The notes beneath the pieces are model-generated. The model saw only the letters and a program-made list of their open reading frames with translations. It did no database searches and had not been told where the DNA came from. This document shows, piece after piece, positions 34,296 to 42,476 of a DNA stretch of 64,000 bases. The translations under genes were made by a program, and so were the position numbers. Positions within the stretch are counted from its first letter, which is position 1; each line of letters starts with the position of its first letter. The stretch comes from Streptomyces sp. I05A-00742 (lineage in GTDB: Bacteria; Actinomycetota; Actinomycetes; Streptomycetales; Streptomycetaceae): the NCBI RefSeq assembly GCF_013055795.1, contig NZ_JABETO010000009.1, positions 153,181 to 217,180 on the forward strand, written 5' to 3'.

Positions 34296-34925
34296 ATGGC
34301 AGTTGATGAGAAGACCCCGCTGGACTTCACCAACATGTACGCGACGCACGACGCGTTCCGACGTGACCTCGACAGGCTCGTGACGGTCGTGGAGGCGGGC
34401 CGGGCCGGGTCTCCCGGAGTACGCGCGGGCTGGGAGAACTTCAAGAAACAGCTCCACATCCACCACACCGTGGAGGACGCCGAGCTGTGGCCGCGGGTGA
34501 AGGGCGCGGTGGCCGGACGGCCCCGGGACCTCGCCCTGATGGCGGAGATGGAGGCCGAGCACGCCGAACTGGACCCCCGGCTGGACGCCGTGGACGGCGC
34601 GCTCTCCCGACAGGACGCGCACGGGCTCGCCGAGCTGGTCGCGGCGCTGTCCGCCGTCCTCCGCGACCACATGGAGCACGAGGAGAAGAGCGCCCTGCCG
34701 CTCATCCAGGAGGTGCTGACGGAGAAGGACTGGGACGCCTTCCGCCGCGGCATGGCCCGCGCCCAGGGCCCCCGCGGCGCGGCCGTCTACGTCCCATGGG
34801 TCTGCGACGGCATACCGGACGAGGCGCGTCACACCTTCCTGTCCGGCATGCCCGCGCCCGTGCGGCTGCTGAACCGGGCCTTCTGGGAGTCGAACTACCG
34901 GAAGAAGAGCTTCTGGAGCATCTGA
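34296..34925 (+). CDS. Hemerythrin (HHE cation-binding) domain protein
   Basis: A 209-residue protein. H18, H54-x-HH57 with E61, H89, and H125-x2-H128-E129 are arranged as in HHE-type four-helix bundles that bind a di-iron centre. The tail (about 145-209) contains YVPWVCDGIP and NRAFWESNYRKKSFW. Such proteins bind O2 or sense iron or NO. I start at 34296 (GAAAGG upstream); an ATG at 34263 is possible. It is divergent from the sigma factor and one base pattern (TGAGTG) away from the hydrolase. Confidence 0.8.
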   Translation: MAVDEKTPLDFTNMYATHDAFRRDLDRLVTVVEAGRAGSPGVRAGWENFKKQLHIHHTVEDAELWPRVKGAVAGRPRDLALMAEMEAEHAELDPRLDAVDGALSRQDAHGLAELVAALSAVLRDHMEHEEKSALPLIQEVLTEKDWDAFRRGMARAQGPRGAAVYVPWVCDGIPDEARHTFLSGMPAPVRLLNRAFWESNYRKKSFWSI

Positions 34926-35765
34926 GTGATCAGCGGAACGGTGATGGTCGGCGCGGGCACCGCGCTCTCCGCCCTGCTGGCCGAGGCCGCGTACCCGCCG
35001 CGGGCGACGGTCGTCGCGCTCCACGGCGGAGGCATGAACGCCGGCTACTTCGACTGCCCGGCGGATCCCGGCCTCTCCCTGCTGGCGCTCGGCGCGCGCC
35101 TCGGCTACACGGTGCTCGCCGTCGACCGGCCCGGCTACGGACGCTCCGCCGAGCGGCTCCCGGAAGGGCAGACGCTCGCGGAGCAGGCGGTCACGCTGCA
35201 CGCGGCGCTGGAGGACTTCGCCCGCCGCCACCCCATCGGGGCGGGGATCTTCGTCGTCGCCCACTCCTTCGGGGGCAAGGTGGCGCTGGCCGCCGCCGCG
35301 GACGACCCGAAGGGACGGCTGCTCGGCCTCGACATCTCCGGCTGCGGGCACCGGTACGCCGTCGACGCCGGGGAACTGCCCGTCCCGGGCGGCGCCTGGC
35401 CCTGGTCGAAGCAGTGGGGACGGCCCGGCCTCTATCCCCCGGGGGTCTTCCGCGCCGTCGCGGCGCTGACCGCCCCGCTGCCGCCGAGGGAGGCCCGGGA
35501 GGCCGCCCGCTGGCCCGCGGTGTTCCCCGCCCTCGCCCGGCGGGTCCGGGTGCCGGTCCGCCTCACGTTCGCGGAGCACGAGGCGTGGTGGCGGCACGAC
35601 GAGGAGGCGCTCGCCGACCTCGCGGCCCACTTCACGGCCCCCCGGGTGCTGATCGACCGTCAGCCGGAGGCGGGCCACAACATCAGCCTGGGCACCGCGG
35701 CCCGCTCCTACCACCTGCGGGCGCTGGCCTTCCTGGAGGAGTGCGTGGCCCGGCAGTCGATGTGA
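34926..35765 (+). CDS. Alpha/beta hydrolase
   Basis: A 279-residue serine hydrolase. HGGG (33-36) forms the oxyanion region, S114 lies in the nucleophile elbow AHSFGG, and the general base His is in EAGHNIS near 260. No signal peptide. The GTG start follows the hemerythrin stop directly, so the two form an operon. Substrate unknown; it may belong to the ECF41 regulon rather than to polyketide synthesis. Confidence 0.8.
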   Translation: MISGTVMVGAGTALSALLAEAAYPPRATVVALHGGGMNAGYFDCPADPGLSLLALGARLGYTVLAVDRPGYGRSAERLPEGQTLAEQAVTLHAALEDFARRHPIGAGIFVVAHSFGGKVALAAAADDPKGRLLGLDISGCGHRYAVDAGELPVPGGAWPWSKQWGRPGLYPPGVFRAVAALTAPLPPREAREAARWPAVFPALARRVRVPVRLTFAEHEAWWRHDEEALADLAAHFTAPRVLIDRQPEAGHNISLGTAARSYHLRALAFLEECVARQSM

Positions 35766-36008
35766 ACCGCCGGAGTGTGTCCGGTTGTTGTCGCCTTGCT
35801 CCCCGGTCGCCCGCGGCCCCCTGGCACGGCGGAAGGCCGACGGCGTACGGTGCGGTACAGGCGGAGACGGGCACCCCCGTGGTCCGTCTCCACCCGGAAT
35901 CCGGTGGCGTACGACGTCGGCTCGTTCCCAGCATGGCGCGGAGCGGCACGGTGGGGATTGGACGGATGCGCACCCCCGGGCGGACCGTCATCCGTGAGGA
36001 CTGAGGGG

Positions 36009-36887
36009 ATGGCACTGAGCACGCGGCAGGCCGAACTGCCCTGGGGCAGGGTCCGGGTCGCCTCACGGCTGCCGCACCCCGCCCTCCGGCGGACGGTGGT
36101 CGAGTACCGGGCCTTCGCGATCCGCACGGCGCACGCGCCGGCGTGGCTGGAGACCCCGATGGCGCTGCCCGCCTTCTTCATCGGCGTGGGCGAGACCCCG
36201 GCGTCGCCCGACGCGTCGATCCCGCCGACCGCCGTCTACGCGGCCAGGACCAGCGCCCTGCGGTTCAGCCCGCCGGGCCGGTTCCAGGGCATCCAGGTGA
36301 TGCTGACGCTCGACGGCGCGACCCGGCTGCTCGGGCCCCGTCTGTGGGAGTTCGCCGACGCGCTGCCGGACACCCGGGACGTGCTCGGCCGGCGCTTCGG
36401 CGACCTCCACGAACGGCTCACCTGCGCCGGAAGCTGGGACGCGCGGTTCGCCCTGCTCGACGAGACGTTCCTCGCCCTCGACGACCCGGACGGGGACCGG
36501 GTCCCCCCTCCGCTGGCCTGGGCCTGGGAACGGCTGCTCCACGCCGACGGACCCCCCTGCATCGCGGACCTCGCCCGCGAGACAGGCTGGAGCCCGCGCA
36601 GGCTCCAGCAGGCGTTCCAGCGCCACGTGGGCGTCGCGCCCAGAACCGTGGCCTCCATGACGCGCTTCCGGCGCACGCTCGAAACGCTCGTCACGACACC
36701 GGCCGAACTGCCGCACGCCGACCTCGCCGTCCGCTGCGGCTACTACGACCAGTCGCACCTCATCCGCGAGTTCAAGGCCGTGACCGGCCTCACCCCGCGC
36801 GCCGTCCGCGCCGCGCCGGTGGTCCTCCACTCCGCCGTCCGCGGCCCCGCGTTCCAGCACGCCTCGGTCGTCGTCCACGGACAGTGA
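36009..36887 (+). CDS. AraC-family transcriptional regulator
   Basis: A 292-residue regulator. The C-terminal double helix-turn-helix (about 185-275) reads CIADLARETGWSPRRLQQAF and YYDQSHLIREFKAVTGLTPRA across its two recognition helices. The N-terminal 170 residues are a ligand-binding domain of the type found in AraC proteins with DUF6597-like sensors. ATG at 36009 with GAGGGG immediately upstream; the longer open frame back to 35775 lacks homology. Target unknown. Confidence 0.85.
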   Translation: MALSTRQAELPWGRVRVASRLPHPALRRTVVEYRAFAIRTAHAPAWLETPMALPAFFIGVGETPASPDASIPPTAVYAARTSALRFSPPGRFQGIQVMLTLDGATRLLGPRLWEFADALPDTRDVLGRRFGDLHERLTCAGSWDARFALLDETFLALDDPDGDRVPPPLAWAWERLLHADGPPCIADLARETGWSPRRLQQAFQRHVGVAPRTVASMTRFRRTLETLVTTPAELPHADLAVRCGYYDQSHLIREFKAVTGLTPRAVRAAPVVLHSAVRGPAFQHASVVVHGQ

Positions 36888-36904
36888 GGCCCCGGACGCG
36901 GCCC

Positions 36905-36942
36905 GACTCCGGGGCGGGACAGTGGCGTTCCGCCCCGGAGTC
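36905..36942. terminator. Bidirectional terminator between AraC gene and antiporter
   Basis: GACTCCGGGGCGG (36905-36917) pairs with CCGCCCCGGAGTC (36930-36942); the stem extends inward as GAC/GTT with an AGTGGC loop. Confidence 0.8.
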
Positions 36943-36953
36943 CCGTTCCCGCC

Positions 36954-38222
36954 CTACCGGTCCGCGCCCCGGCCCGCCGCCGCGCCGGCCGTCTCCCCGA
37001 GGGGCGCGGGCGGGCCCGGACGGCGTCGGCCGCGCGCCCCGATCAGCGTGAGCAGCGGTCCCGTCATGGCGGTGGTCACCAGGGCCATGACGACCATCAG
37101 GGAGTACAACGAGCCGTCGAGCAGGCCCAGTTCAAGACCCACGCCCAGGATGACCAGCTCCGTCAGCCCCCGCGTGTTCATCAGCGCCGCCAGCGTGGCC
37201 GACGCCTCGCCGGGCAGACCCTGCGACCGGGCTCCGGCGTAGGTGCCGAGGAACTTCCCGGCGATCGCGACGAACAGGATGACGAACAGCTCGACGATCC
37301 CCTCCGCGCCCACGCCCCGCAGGTCGACCTTGAGCCCCGCCACCACGAAGTAGACGGGCAGCAACAGGGTGGTCAACTGCTCGGTGCGGCCCGCCAGTTC
37401 CTCCCGGATCCGGTCCTGGCCCTCCCGGGGCAGCGCCGCCCCGAACAGGAACGCCCCGAAGATGTAGTGCATGTCCATGGCCTCGGTCGCCGCGGCCGAG
37501 AGCAGCGCGCCGGTCACGGCGACCGCGAACGCCCGTGAGGTGAGCGCGCCGTCGGGCCCGGCCGGGCCGAGGGCCCGGCGCAGCACGGGACGCAGGAGCA
37601 GCAGCCCCCCGGCGAACGGGAGGATCAGCGCCGCCCGCCAGTGCTCGCCCGAACCGCCGACGGCCGCCTGGACGGCCGCCAGCGCCGACCAGGCCACGAC
37701 GTCGACGACGGCCGCGGCCGCCAGGGCCAGGCCCCCGATCTCCGTCCGGGACAGCCCCCGGTCGGAGAGGATGCGCGCGAGGACCGGGAACGCGGTCACC
37801 GACACGGACAGCCCCACGAACACCACGAACGCGGTCCGCTGGTCGCTGTGGTGCCCGCGCAGCAGATAGAAGGCGAGCCCGACGCCGAGGGCGAAGGGCA
37901 CCAGCGTCGAGCCGAGCGAGGCGCCGGCCGTGACACGGGTGCGCCCGCGCAGGGCCCGGTGCTCCAGCTCCAGCCCGACGGTGAACATGAACAGGGCGAC
38001 GCCGATGTTGGCGAGCGCGGTGAGGAACGGCCGCACGTCCGTGGGGAAGAGCCGCCCGGCCGGGCCGTCGCCCAGCAGGCTCGGCCCCAGCATCACCCCG
38101 GCGAGGATCTCCCCGACGACGGGCGGCTGCCCCACGCGCGCGGCGACCGCGCCGAGGGCACGGGCCAGCACCAGAATCAGGGCGAGATCAAGAAATAACC
38201 ATTGAATGTGATGGCTCGTCAT
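36954..38222 (-). CDS. Cation:proton antiporter, CPA2 family
   Basis: A 422-residue transporter with about 12-13 helices exchanging Na+ or K+ for protons. VVGEILAGVMLGPSLLG in the second helix region, VGLELEHRALRGR, and GGLALAAAAVVDVVAWS (a conserved Asp) are typical of KefB/GerN-like CPA2 proteins. No RCK/TrkA domain follows. Start at ATG 38222 (GGGGGA upstream). Antiporters of this sort do occur beside aromatic polyketide clusters, but here two regulators intervene. Confidence 0.85.
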   Translation of the reverse strand: MTSHHIQWLFLDLALILVLARALGAVAARVGQPPVVGEILAGVMLGPSLLGDGPAGRLFPTDVRPFLTALANIGVALFMFTVGLELEHRALRGRTRVTAGASLGSTLVPFALGVGLAFYLLRGHHSDQRTAFVVFVGLSVSVTAFPVLARILSDRGLSRTEIGGLALAAAAVVDVVAWSALAAVQAAVGGSGEHWRAALILPFAGGLLLLRPVLRRALGPAGPDGALTSRAFAVAVTGALLSAAATEAMDMHYIFGAFLFGAALPREGQDRIREELAGRTEQLTTLLLPVYFVVAGLKVDLRGVGAEGIVELFVILFVAIAGKFLGTYAGARSQGLPGEASATLAALMNTRGLTELVILGVGLELGLLDGSLYSLMVVMALVTTAMTGPLLTLIGARGRRRPGPPAPLGETAGAAAGRGADR

Positions 38223-38865
38223 GCTACGTCCCCCATCGTGATTTCCGCGCGGCATGCGGCGCTCGGTTCGCGGGCCAGGCTACCGGCGTCCGGCAGCGCG
38301 GAGAATGCCTCTCGCCGTGACAATGGCGAAACGGCGGCACCGGTTGAGGGAAAGGCAATGTTCCGGAGCGGACAGAGGCCCTGTGGAGGCCGTCGGAGCA
38401 GTCGTGCCATGGGGGTACCGGAGTCACCGCAAAGATGGGGAACCGCTATGGACCGCCGGGAAAGAAAAGCAGGGAACGCGCGCGGAGGGTGGCCGTTCGT
38501 CACCGCCGCGGAATAGTTCTCCGGGAAAGCGGAATTCGTCCGGGCGGTAATGGGAAGGGCGTCCGGGGAAGTCGCTCCGGCCCGGTCGGCAGATGTTTAC
38601 GCCACGGTCGGCGGCCGGACATCCGGTATCCGGATGCGCACCCCGCGTCGCCTCGGCGGCCGGTTCCCGGCCGGTAACGGAGGCCGCACCCCCGCGGCCC
38701 GCCCGGCTCCGGTCTCCCGTCCCCGCGAGGGCCGGTGCCTACGCTGGAAAGTGGCGGGCCGGAGGTTTTCGCCGGTCCTGTCCGGAAAGGCGCGGGAACC
38801 GGCGATCCCCCACCGCGGGGAGAGCCTGGTGATCAAGAACCCCCGCCGGAAAGGAACGCACGGCC
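38223..38865. other. 643-base region without a recognisable gene
   Basis: Both flanking genes point away from it. No frame shows homology or consistent codon bias; GC content dips at about 38320-38550. It must hold promoters for the antiporter and for the small gene at 38866, but I could not identify convincing boxes. Confidence 0.5.
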
Positions 38866-39039
38866 ATGCAGCGGCAGAGCGACAAGCACAGCCCGAAGAG
38901 GGACGACCAGCTCAAGAAGGAGCTCCGCGCCCAGGCCCGGTCGGGGCGGCCCACGCGGTCGGAGGAGTGGCGCGACCCGGAGGCGTGGACCCGGGACGAG
39001 GAGACCCCTCGCGAGCAGCGCCCGGACCGGAGCACCTGA
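38866..39039 (+). CDS. Small, highly charged cytosolic protein (57 residues)
   Basis: ATG at 38866 with GGAAAGGAA upstream opens a 57-codon gene rich in Lys, Arg, Glu and Asp. The N-terminus SDKHSP and the RSEEWRDPE segment resemble, from memory, a small conserved Streptomyces protein family of unknown function. Probably intrinsically disordered. The convergent azlD gene ends 14 bases away. Confidence 0.7.
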   Translation: MQRQSDKHSPKRDDQLKKELRAQARSGRPTRSEEWRDPEAWTRDEETPREQRPDRST

Positions 39040-39052
39040 GCACGGCGCCGCC

Positions 39053-39367
39053 TCAGCCCGCCGTCACCAGCCGGGTGACGGCGGTCGCGGCGGCCGCCAG
39101 GGCGATCACGAGGAGCGTGGGCCACCGGCGCCACAGACCGAGGGCGCCCACGGCCAGCCCGACCGCGCGTTCGTCGACGACGACGGCCCGGTGGGCGCCG
39201 AACATCTGGGTGGCGATCAGCGCGGCGAGCAGCGTCGGGGCCATCAGCGTGACCACCCGACGCAGAGGAGGCGGCAGTTCACGGCCGCCCAGCACCACCG
39301 GTCCCGCCGCCTTCATCACCACCGACACGGCGCCCACCAGGAGCACCGCCAGCCACACACCGTTCAT
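39053..39367 (-). CDS. azlD: AzlD-family branched-chain amino-acid export subunit
   Basis: A 104-residue membrane protein with four short helices, the small partner of AzlC in export of branched-chain amino acids or related compounds. GGRELPPPLRRVVTLMAP is the conserved loop. Its ATG overlaps the azlC TGA (ATGA at 39364-39367), typical of this obligate pair. Confidence 0.88.
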   Translation of the reverse strand: MNGVWLAVLLVGAVSVVMKAAGPVVLGGRELPPPLRRVVTLMAPTLLAALIATQMFGAHRAVVVDERAVGLAVGALGLWRRWPTLLVIALAAAATAVTRLVTAG

Positions 39368-40140
39368 CGCTTCAGTCCCAGCAGGCAGGCGGCCGTGGCC
39401 GCGATCAGTGGCACGCCGGGCGCCACGAAGGGCACCAGGGTGAGGGCGACGGCGGTCCCGAGCAGGGCGGAGACGAGCGCCCTGCGGTCGGTGACCTGCC
39501 CCTTGAGAAGGGCGAGGAAGAGCACCGGGGAGACCACGTCGAGGCCGAAGCGCTCGGGGTCGCCGAGGTAGCGCGCGCCGAGCAGGCCGACGGCCGTGCC
39601 GAGCACCCAGCCGCCGTAGATCAGGGCCCCGGCCCCGAGCAGCCGGCCGCGGGAGTAGCGCCCGCCGCCGAGGTGGCCCACCGCCCAGGACTCGTCGACG
39701 ACCAGCTGGGCGGAGAGCAACCGCTTCAGCAGCCCGCCGGTGAGCGCCGGGGCGACGCTGATGCCGATCGGCAGGTACCGGGAGTTCAGCAGCACCGCCG
39801 CCACGATCGCCGCCGCCACACCGCCGCCGGTGCCCAGCACCGACGCCGCCGCGAACTGCGCGGACCCGGCGAAGGTGGTCGCCGACATGACCAGCGGGGC
39901 CGATATCCCCATGCCCGCCGCGCGGGCCACGACGCCGAAGGAGACGGCGAACCCGAAGACGGCGACCGCCAGCGGGACGGCGGCACGCAGCCCGTAAAGT
40001 GCTTCCTCCCGGAGACCGGGGGAAGGAGGCCGGGCCGGTGCCATGACGGCGGCCGCCGGGGGCGGGTCATCGGCCGGCGCGGCCGCCGCGGGCAGTATGG
40101 AGCTCTCGGGTCCGGGGGACCGTGCGCTGTGCGGATCCAT
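39364..40140 (-). CDS. azlC: AzlC-family transporter subunit
   Basis: A 258-residue membrane protein. After a 45-residue Pro/Ala-rich N-terminal tail, SATTFAGSAQFAAASVLG and NSRYLPIGISVAP are AzlC signatures. With AzlD it forms a branched-chain amino-acid exporter. Start at ATG 40140 with GGGGGAA upstream; an internal ATG near residue 33 would give a family-typical length. Divergent from the CGNR regulator gene, which may control it. Confidence 0.88.
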   Translation of the reverse strand: MDPHSARSPGPESSILPAAAAPADDPPPAAAVMAPARPPSPGLREEALYGLRAAVPLAVAVFGFAVSFGVVARAAGMGISAPLVMSATTFAGSAQFAAASVLGTGGGVAAAIVAAVLLNSRYLPIGISVAPALTGGLLKRLLSAQLVVDESWAVGHLGGGRYSRGRLLGAGALIYGGWVLGTAVGLLGARYLGDPERFGLDVVSPVLFLALLKGQVTDRRALVSALLGTAVALTLVPFVAPGVPLIAATAACLLGLKR

Positions 40141-40247
40141 CGATTCCCCCGTTCCGGGGCAGAGTGGCAGTCAACGACGACGAGCAGGGCCGGGCCGCCC
40201 GCAGCGGGTGCGGGAGCGCCGACAATGAGCCATAGTACGGAGTCATA

Positions 40248-40811
40248 ATGAGGTTTACTAGTTACTCGGAGCCTTCGGTGACGCTCGCCGAGGATCTGGT
40301 CAACACCTACAACACCGTGCGCGACGTGGAGAAGCTCCCCGATGTCGGCGCACTCTCCGCGCTGCTCGTCGACCACGGGATACGGCTGGACGCGGTGCCC
40401 ACCGGCGCCGACCTCGCCGCCGCGCGCCGCCTCAGACCGGTGTTCCGGGAGGTCTTCGCCGCCGGGGACGCGGGCGCGGCCGTCGCGGTGCTCAACCGGG
40501 TGCTCGCGGACCACCACGCCGTACCGCACTACACCGATCACGACGGCGGCTGGCACCTGCACGTCGCGCCGCCCGGGGCGACCCCGGTCGACCAGTACGC
40601 CGTCAACGCCGCCATGGGCCTGCTGGGAGTGATCACCACGAGCGGGACCGAGCGGCTGCACGTCTGTGCGGGGAACCGCTGCGGGGAAGTGTTCGTCGAC
40701 ACCTCGCGCAATCAGTCGCGTCGCTACTGTTCCCCGCTCATCTGCGGCAACAGGGCGCACGCGGCGGCCCACCGGGCCCGGCGCAAGGAGGCGGGGGCGG
40801 GGAGCGGCTGA
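40248..40811 (+). CDS. ABATE-domain regulator with CGNR zinc finger
   Basis: A 187-residue putative transcription factor. The N-terminal ABATE-like domain (about 1-125) probably binds an effector. The C-terminus has C-x4-C (HVCAGNRCGEVFVD), then the motif YCSPLICGNRAHAAAHRAR, the CGNR zinc finger. It sits divergent to azlCD across 107 bases, an arrangement that suggests it regulates them. GGAG precedes the ATG by four bases. Confidence 0.85.
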   Translation: MRFTSYSEPSVTLAEDLVNTYNTVRDVEKLPDVGALSALLVDHGIRLDAVPTGADLAAARRLRPVFREVFAAGDAGAAVAVLNRVLADHHAVPHYTDHDGGWHLHVAPPGATPVDQYAVNAAMGLLGVITTSGTERLHVCAGNRCGEVFVDTSRNQSRRYCSPLICGNRAHAAAHRARRKEAGAGSG

Positions 40812-40836
40812 CCGGCCGGGCCGCCGCCGGGGACCG

Positions 40837-41331
40837 TCAGGTGCCCGTCCGGGCGCGGACCAGCGGGTGGTCGGGGTCCTCCTCCCGGCCGGGACCGGGC
40901 AGCGGGAGCAGTTCGTCGGCCGGCAGGCCGTCGCCGCAGTGGCCGCAGACCAGCCGCGGCGCCGCGTCGTGCCCGCACGCGGTGTGCACCACGCGGGTGG
41001 GCGGGCCGCCCTCGGCCGGCAGCCAGCGGTCGCCCCAGTTCTGGAGCGTCAGGAGCACGGGGTACAGGTCGCGCCCCCGCTCGGTGAGCCGGTACTCGCT
41101 GCGGGCGCCGCTCGGCCCGTAGCCCCGGCGCTCCAGGATGCCGGACTCCACCAGCCGGGTCAGACGGGCCGTCAGGACGTTGCGGGCGATGCCCAGATCG
41201 CGCTGTATCTCCTCGAAACGGCGGCGGCCGAGGAAGATCTCGCGCAGGACGAGGGGCGTCCACCACTCCCCGATCACATCGAGCGTCCGGGCGATCGAAC
41301 AGTCCAGGCCGGCGAGGCTGGCACGTTTCAT
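40837..41331 (-). CDS. HxlR-family transcriptional regulator
   Basis: A 164-residue winged-helix protein. CSIARTLDVIGEWWTPLVLR and LGIARNVLTARLTRLVESG are the HxlR signature helices; the C-terminal part has CGHDAAPRLVCGHCG, a possible zinc-binding tail. No ribosome site is visible; TAGGCT lies six bases before the ATG, suggesting a leaderless transcript. It is divergent from a PrsW-type gene. Confidence 0.87.
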   Translation of the reverse strand: MKRASLAGLDCSIARTLDVIGEWWTPLVLREIFLGRRRFEEIQRDLGIARNVLTARLTRLVESGILERRGYGPSGARSEYRLTERGRDLYPVLLTLQNWGDRWLPAEGGPPTRVVHTACGHDAAPRLVCGHCGDGLPADELLPLPGPGREEDPDHPLVRARTGT

Positions 41332-41337
41332 GTGGGC

Positions 41338-41343
41338 AGCCTA
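41338..41343 (-). promoter_or_regulatory. Candidate -10 box TAGGCT of the HxlR gene
   Basis: TAGGCT on the minus strand ends six bases before the ATG at 41331, and no Shine-Dalgarno sequence intervenes. Confidence 0.45.
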
Positions 41344-41470
41344 ACAGGGGGAGTTGCGTGATGATACGGAGAGTGGCCCGGCCATCACCCGCCCCCGGCC
41401 CCGCCGGCGCCGCTCACCCGGACGGCGTGCAGCGAGGGCGCGGGACCGGCGGCCGGGGTCAGATGAGGGC

Positions 41471-42391
41471 ATGTCCTCCCCGGCACCCCCGCCGCCCGCC
41501 GGCCCGCCCCCCGTCGGTCCCCCCGGACTCCCGACCCGGCTGTGGGCGCGCTGTCTCCTCGGCGGACTGGCCCTGTGGCTGCTGGCCGTCCTGACCACCG
41601 TCACCACCCAGAACACCAATCTGCTGCCCACCCTGATCCTGCTCGGCAGCTTCCTCGTCCCGGGCTGCTATGTGCTGTGGGCGTGCGAGCGGCACGGCGG
41701 GGAACTCGGCATCGGGCTGCTGCTCGGCTGCTTCGTGGTGGGCGGGGTGCTGGGCGTCCTCGGTGCCTCCGTCCTTGAGTACTACCTCCTGTATCCCTCG
41801 GCCACGCTCTTCCTCGGCGTCGGCCTCATCGAGGAGGCCGTCAAGGGCCTCGCCCTCGTCCTGCTGGTGCGGCGGCACCGCGGCATCCGCGGCGTGCGCG
41901 CCGGGCTGGTGCTGGGCGCGGCGGTCGGCTTCGGATTCGCCGCCTTCGAGAGCTCCGGCTACGCGTTCAACGCCCTGTTCACCGTGCGGGGCACCATCTC
42001 CCTGCGCGGTCTGGTCGAGACCGAGGTCCTGCGCGGACTCCTCGCCCCGTTCGGGCACGGCCTCTGGACGGCGCTCCTCGGCGCCGCGCTGCTCGGCGCC
42101 CGCCGGGACGGCCGGTTCCACCTCACCGGACGGGTCTGGGCGACGTACCTGGGCGTGGCGGTGCTGCACGCGCTGTGGGACGCGATGAACGGCATCGCCG
42201 TCTGGCTCGTCTACCGGCTCACCGCCACCGGCGCGGACCGGACCCTCTTCGAGTACGGCTACCTGCCGCGCCCCACCGACCGGCAGAAGCACCTCTACAC
42301 CCTGTTCTCCGACGGCGGCCTGCTGCTGGTGGCGCTGGCCGGGGTGGTCTGGCTGCTGTGGTGCGCCCGGGAGGCCCGCCGGCCCGGGTGA
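41471..42391 (+). CDS. PrsW-family intramembrane metalloprotease
   Basis: A 306-residue protein with about eight helices. LIEEAVKG (the EExxK motif), FAAFESSGYAFN and the HALWDAMNG helix supply the Glu, Glu and His residues expected of PrsW proteases, which cleave anti-sigma factors in the membrane in Bacillus. Here no sigma/anti-sigma pair is adjacent. The start at 41471 follows GATGAGGG and fits the Pro-rich cytoplasmic tail; an upstream ATG lacks support. Confidence 0.83.
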   Translation: MSSPAPPPPAGPPPVGPPGLPTRLWARCLLGGLALWLLAVLTTVTTQNTNLLPTLILLGSFLVPGCYVLWACERHGGELGIGLLLGCFVVGGVLGVLGASVLEYYLLYPSATLFLGVGLIEEAVKGLALVLLVRRHRGIRGVRAGLVLGAAVGFGFAAFESSGYAFNALFTVRGTISLRGLVETEVLRGLLAPFGHGLWTALLGAALLGARRDGRFHLTGRVWATYLGVAVLHALWDAMNGIAVWLVYRLTATGADRTLFEYGYLPRPTDRQKHLYTLFSDGGLLLVALAGVVWLLWCAREARRPG

Positions 42392-42463
42392 CCACCCCGC
42401 CTTGCGACTTTCGCGGACCGGGTGCGCGACCTTCGGCGTACGCGGGGGCCGGGCGGCCCTGCC

Positions 42464-42469
42464 TAGGCT
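42464..42469 (+). promoter_or_regulatory. Candidate -10 box TAGGCT of the sensor kinase gene
   Basis: TAGGCT ends seven bases before the ATG at 42477; no ribosome-binding site is present, consistent with a leaderless transcript. Confidence 0.5.
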
Positions 42470-42476
42470 GCCCGTT

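Noticed and set aside
38550..39443. 297-codon plus-strand frame across the small charged gene and azlD
   Set aside because: Composition is Arg/Ala/Ser-rich without homology; the 57-codon gene in another frame has a proper ribosome site and family-like motifs.
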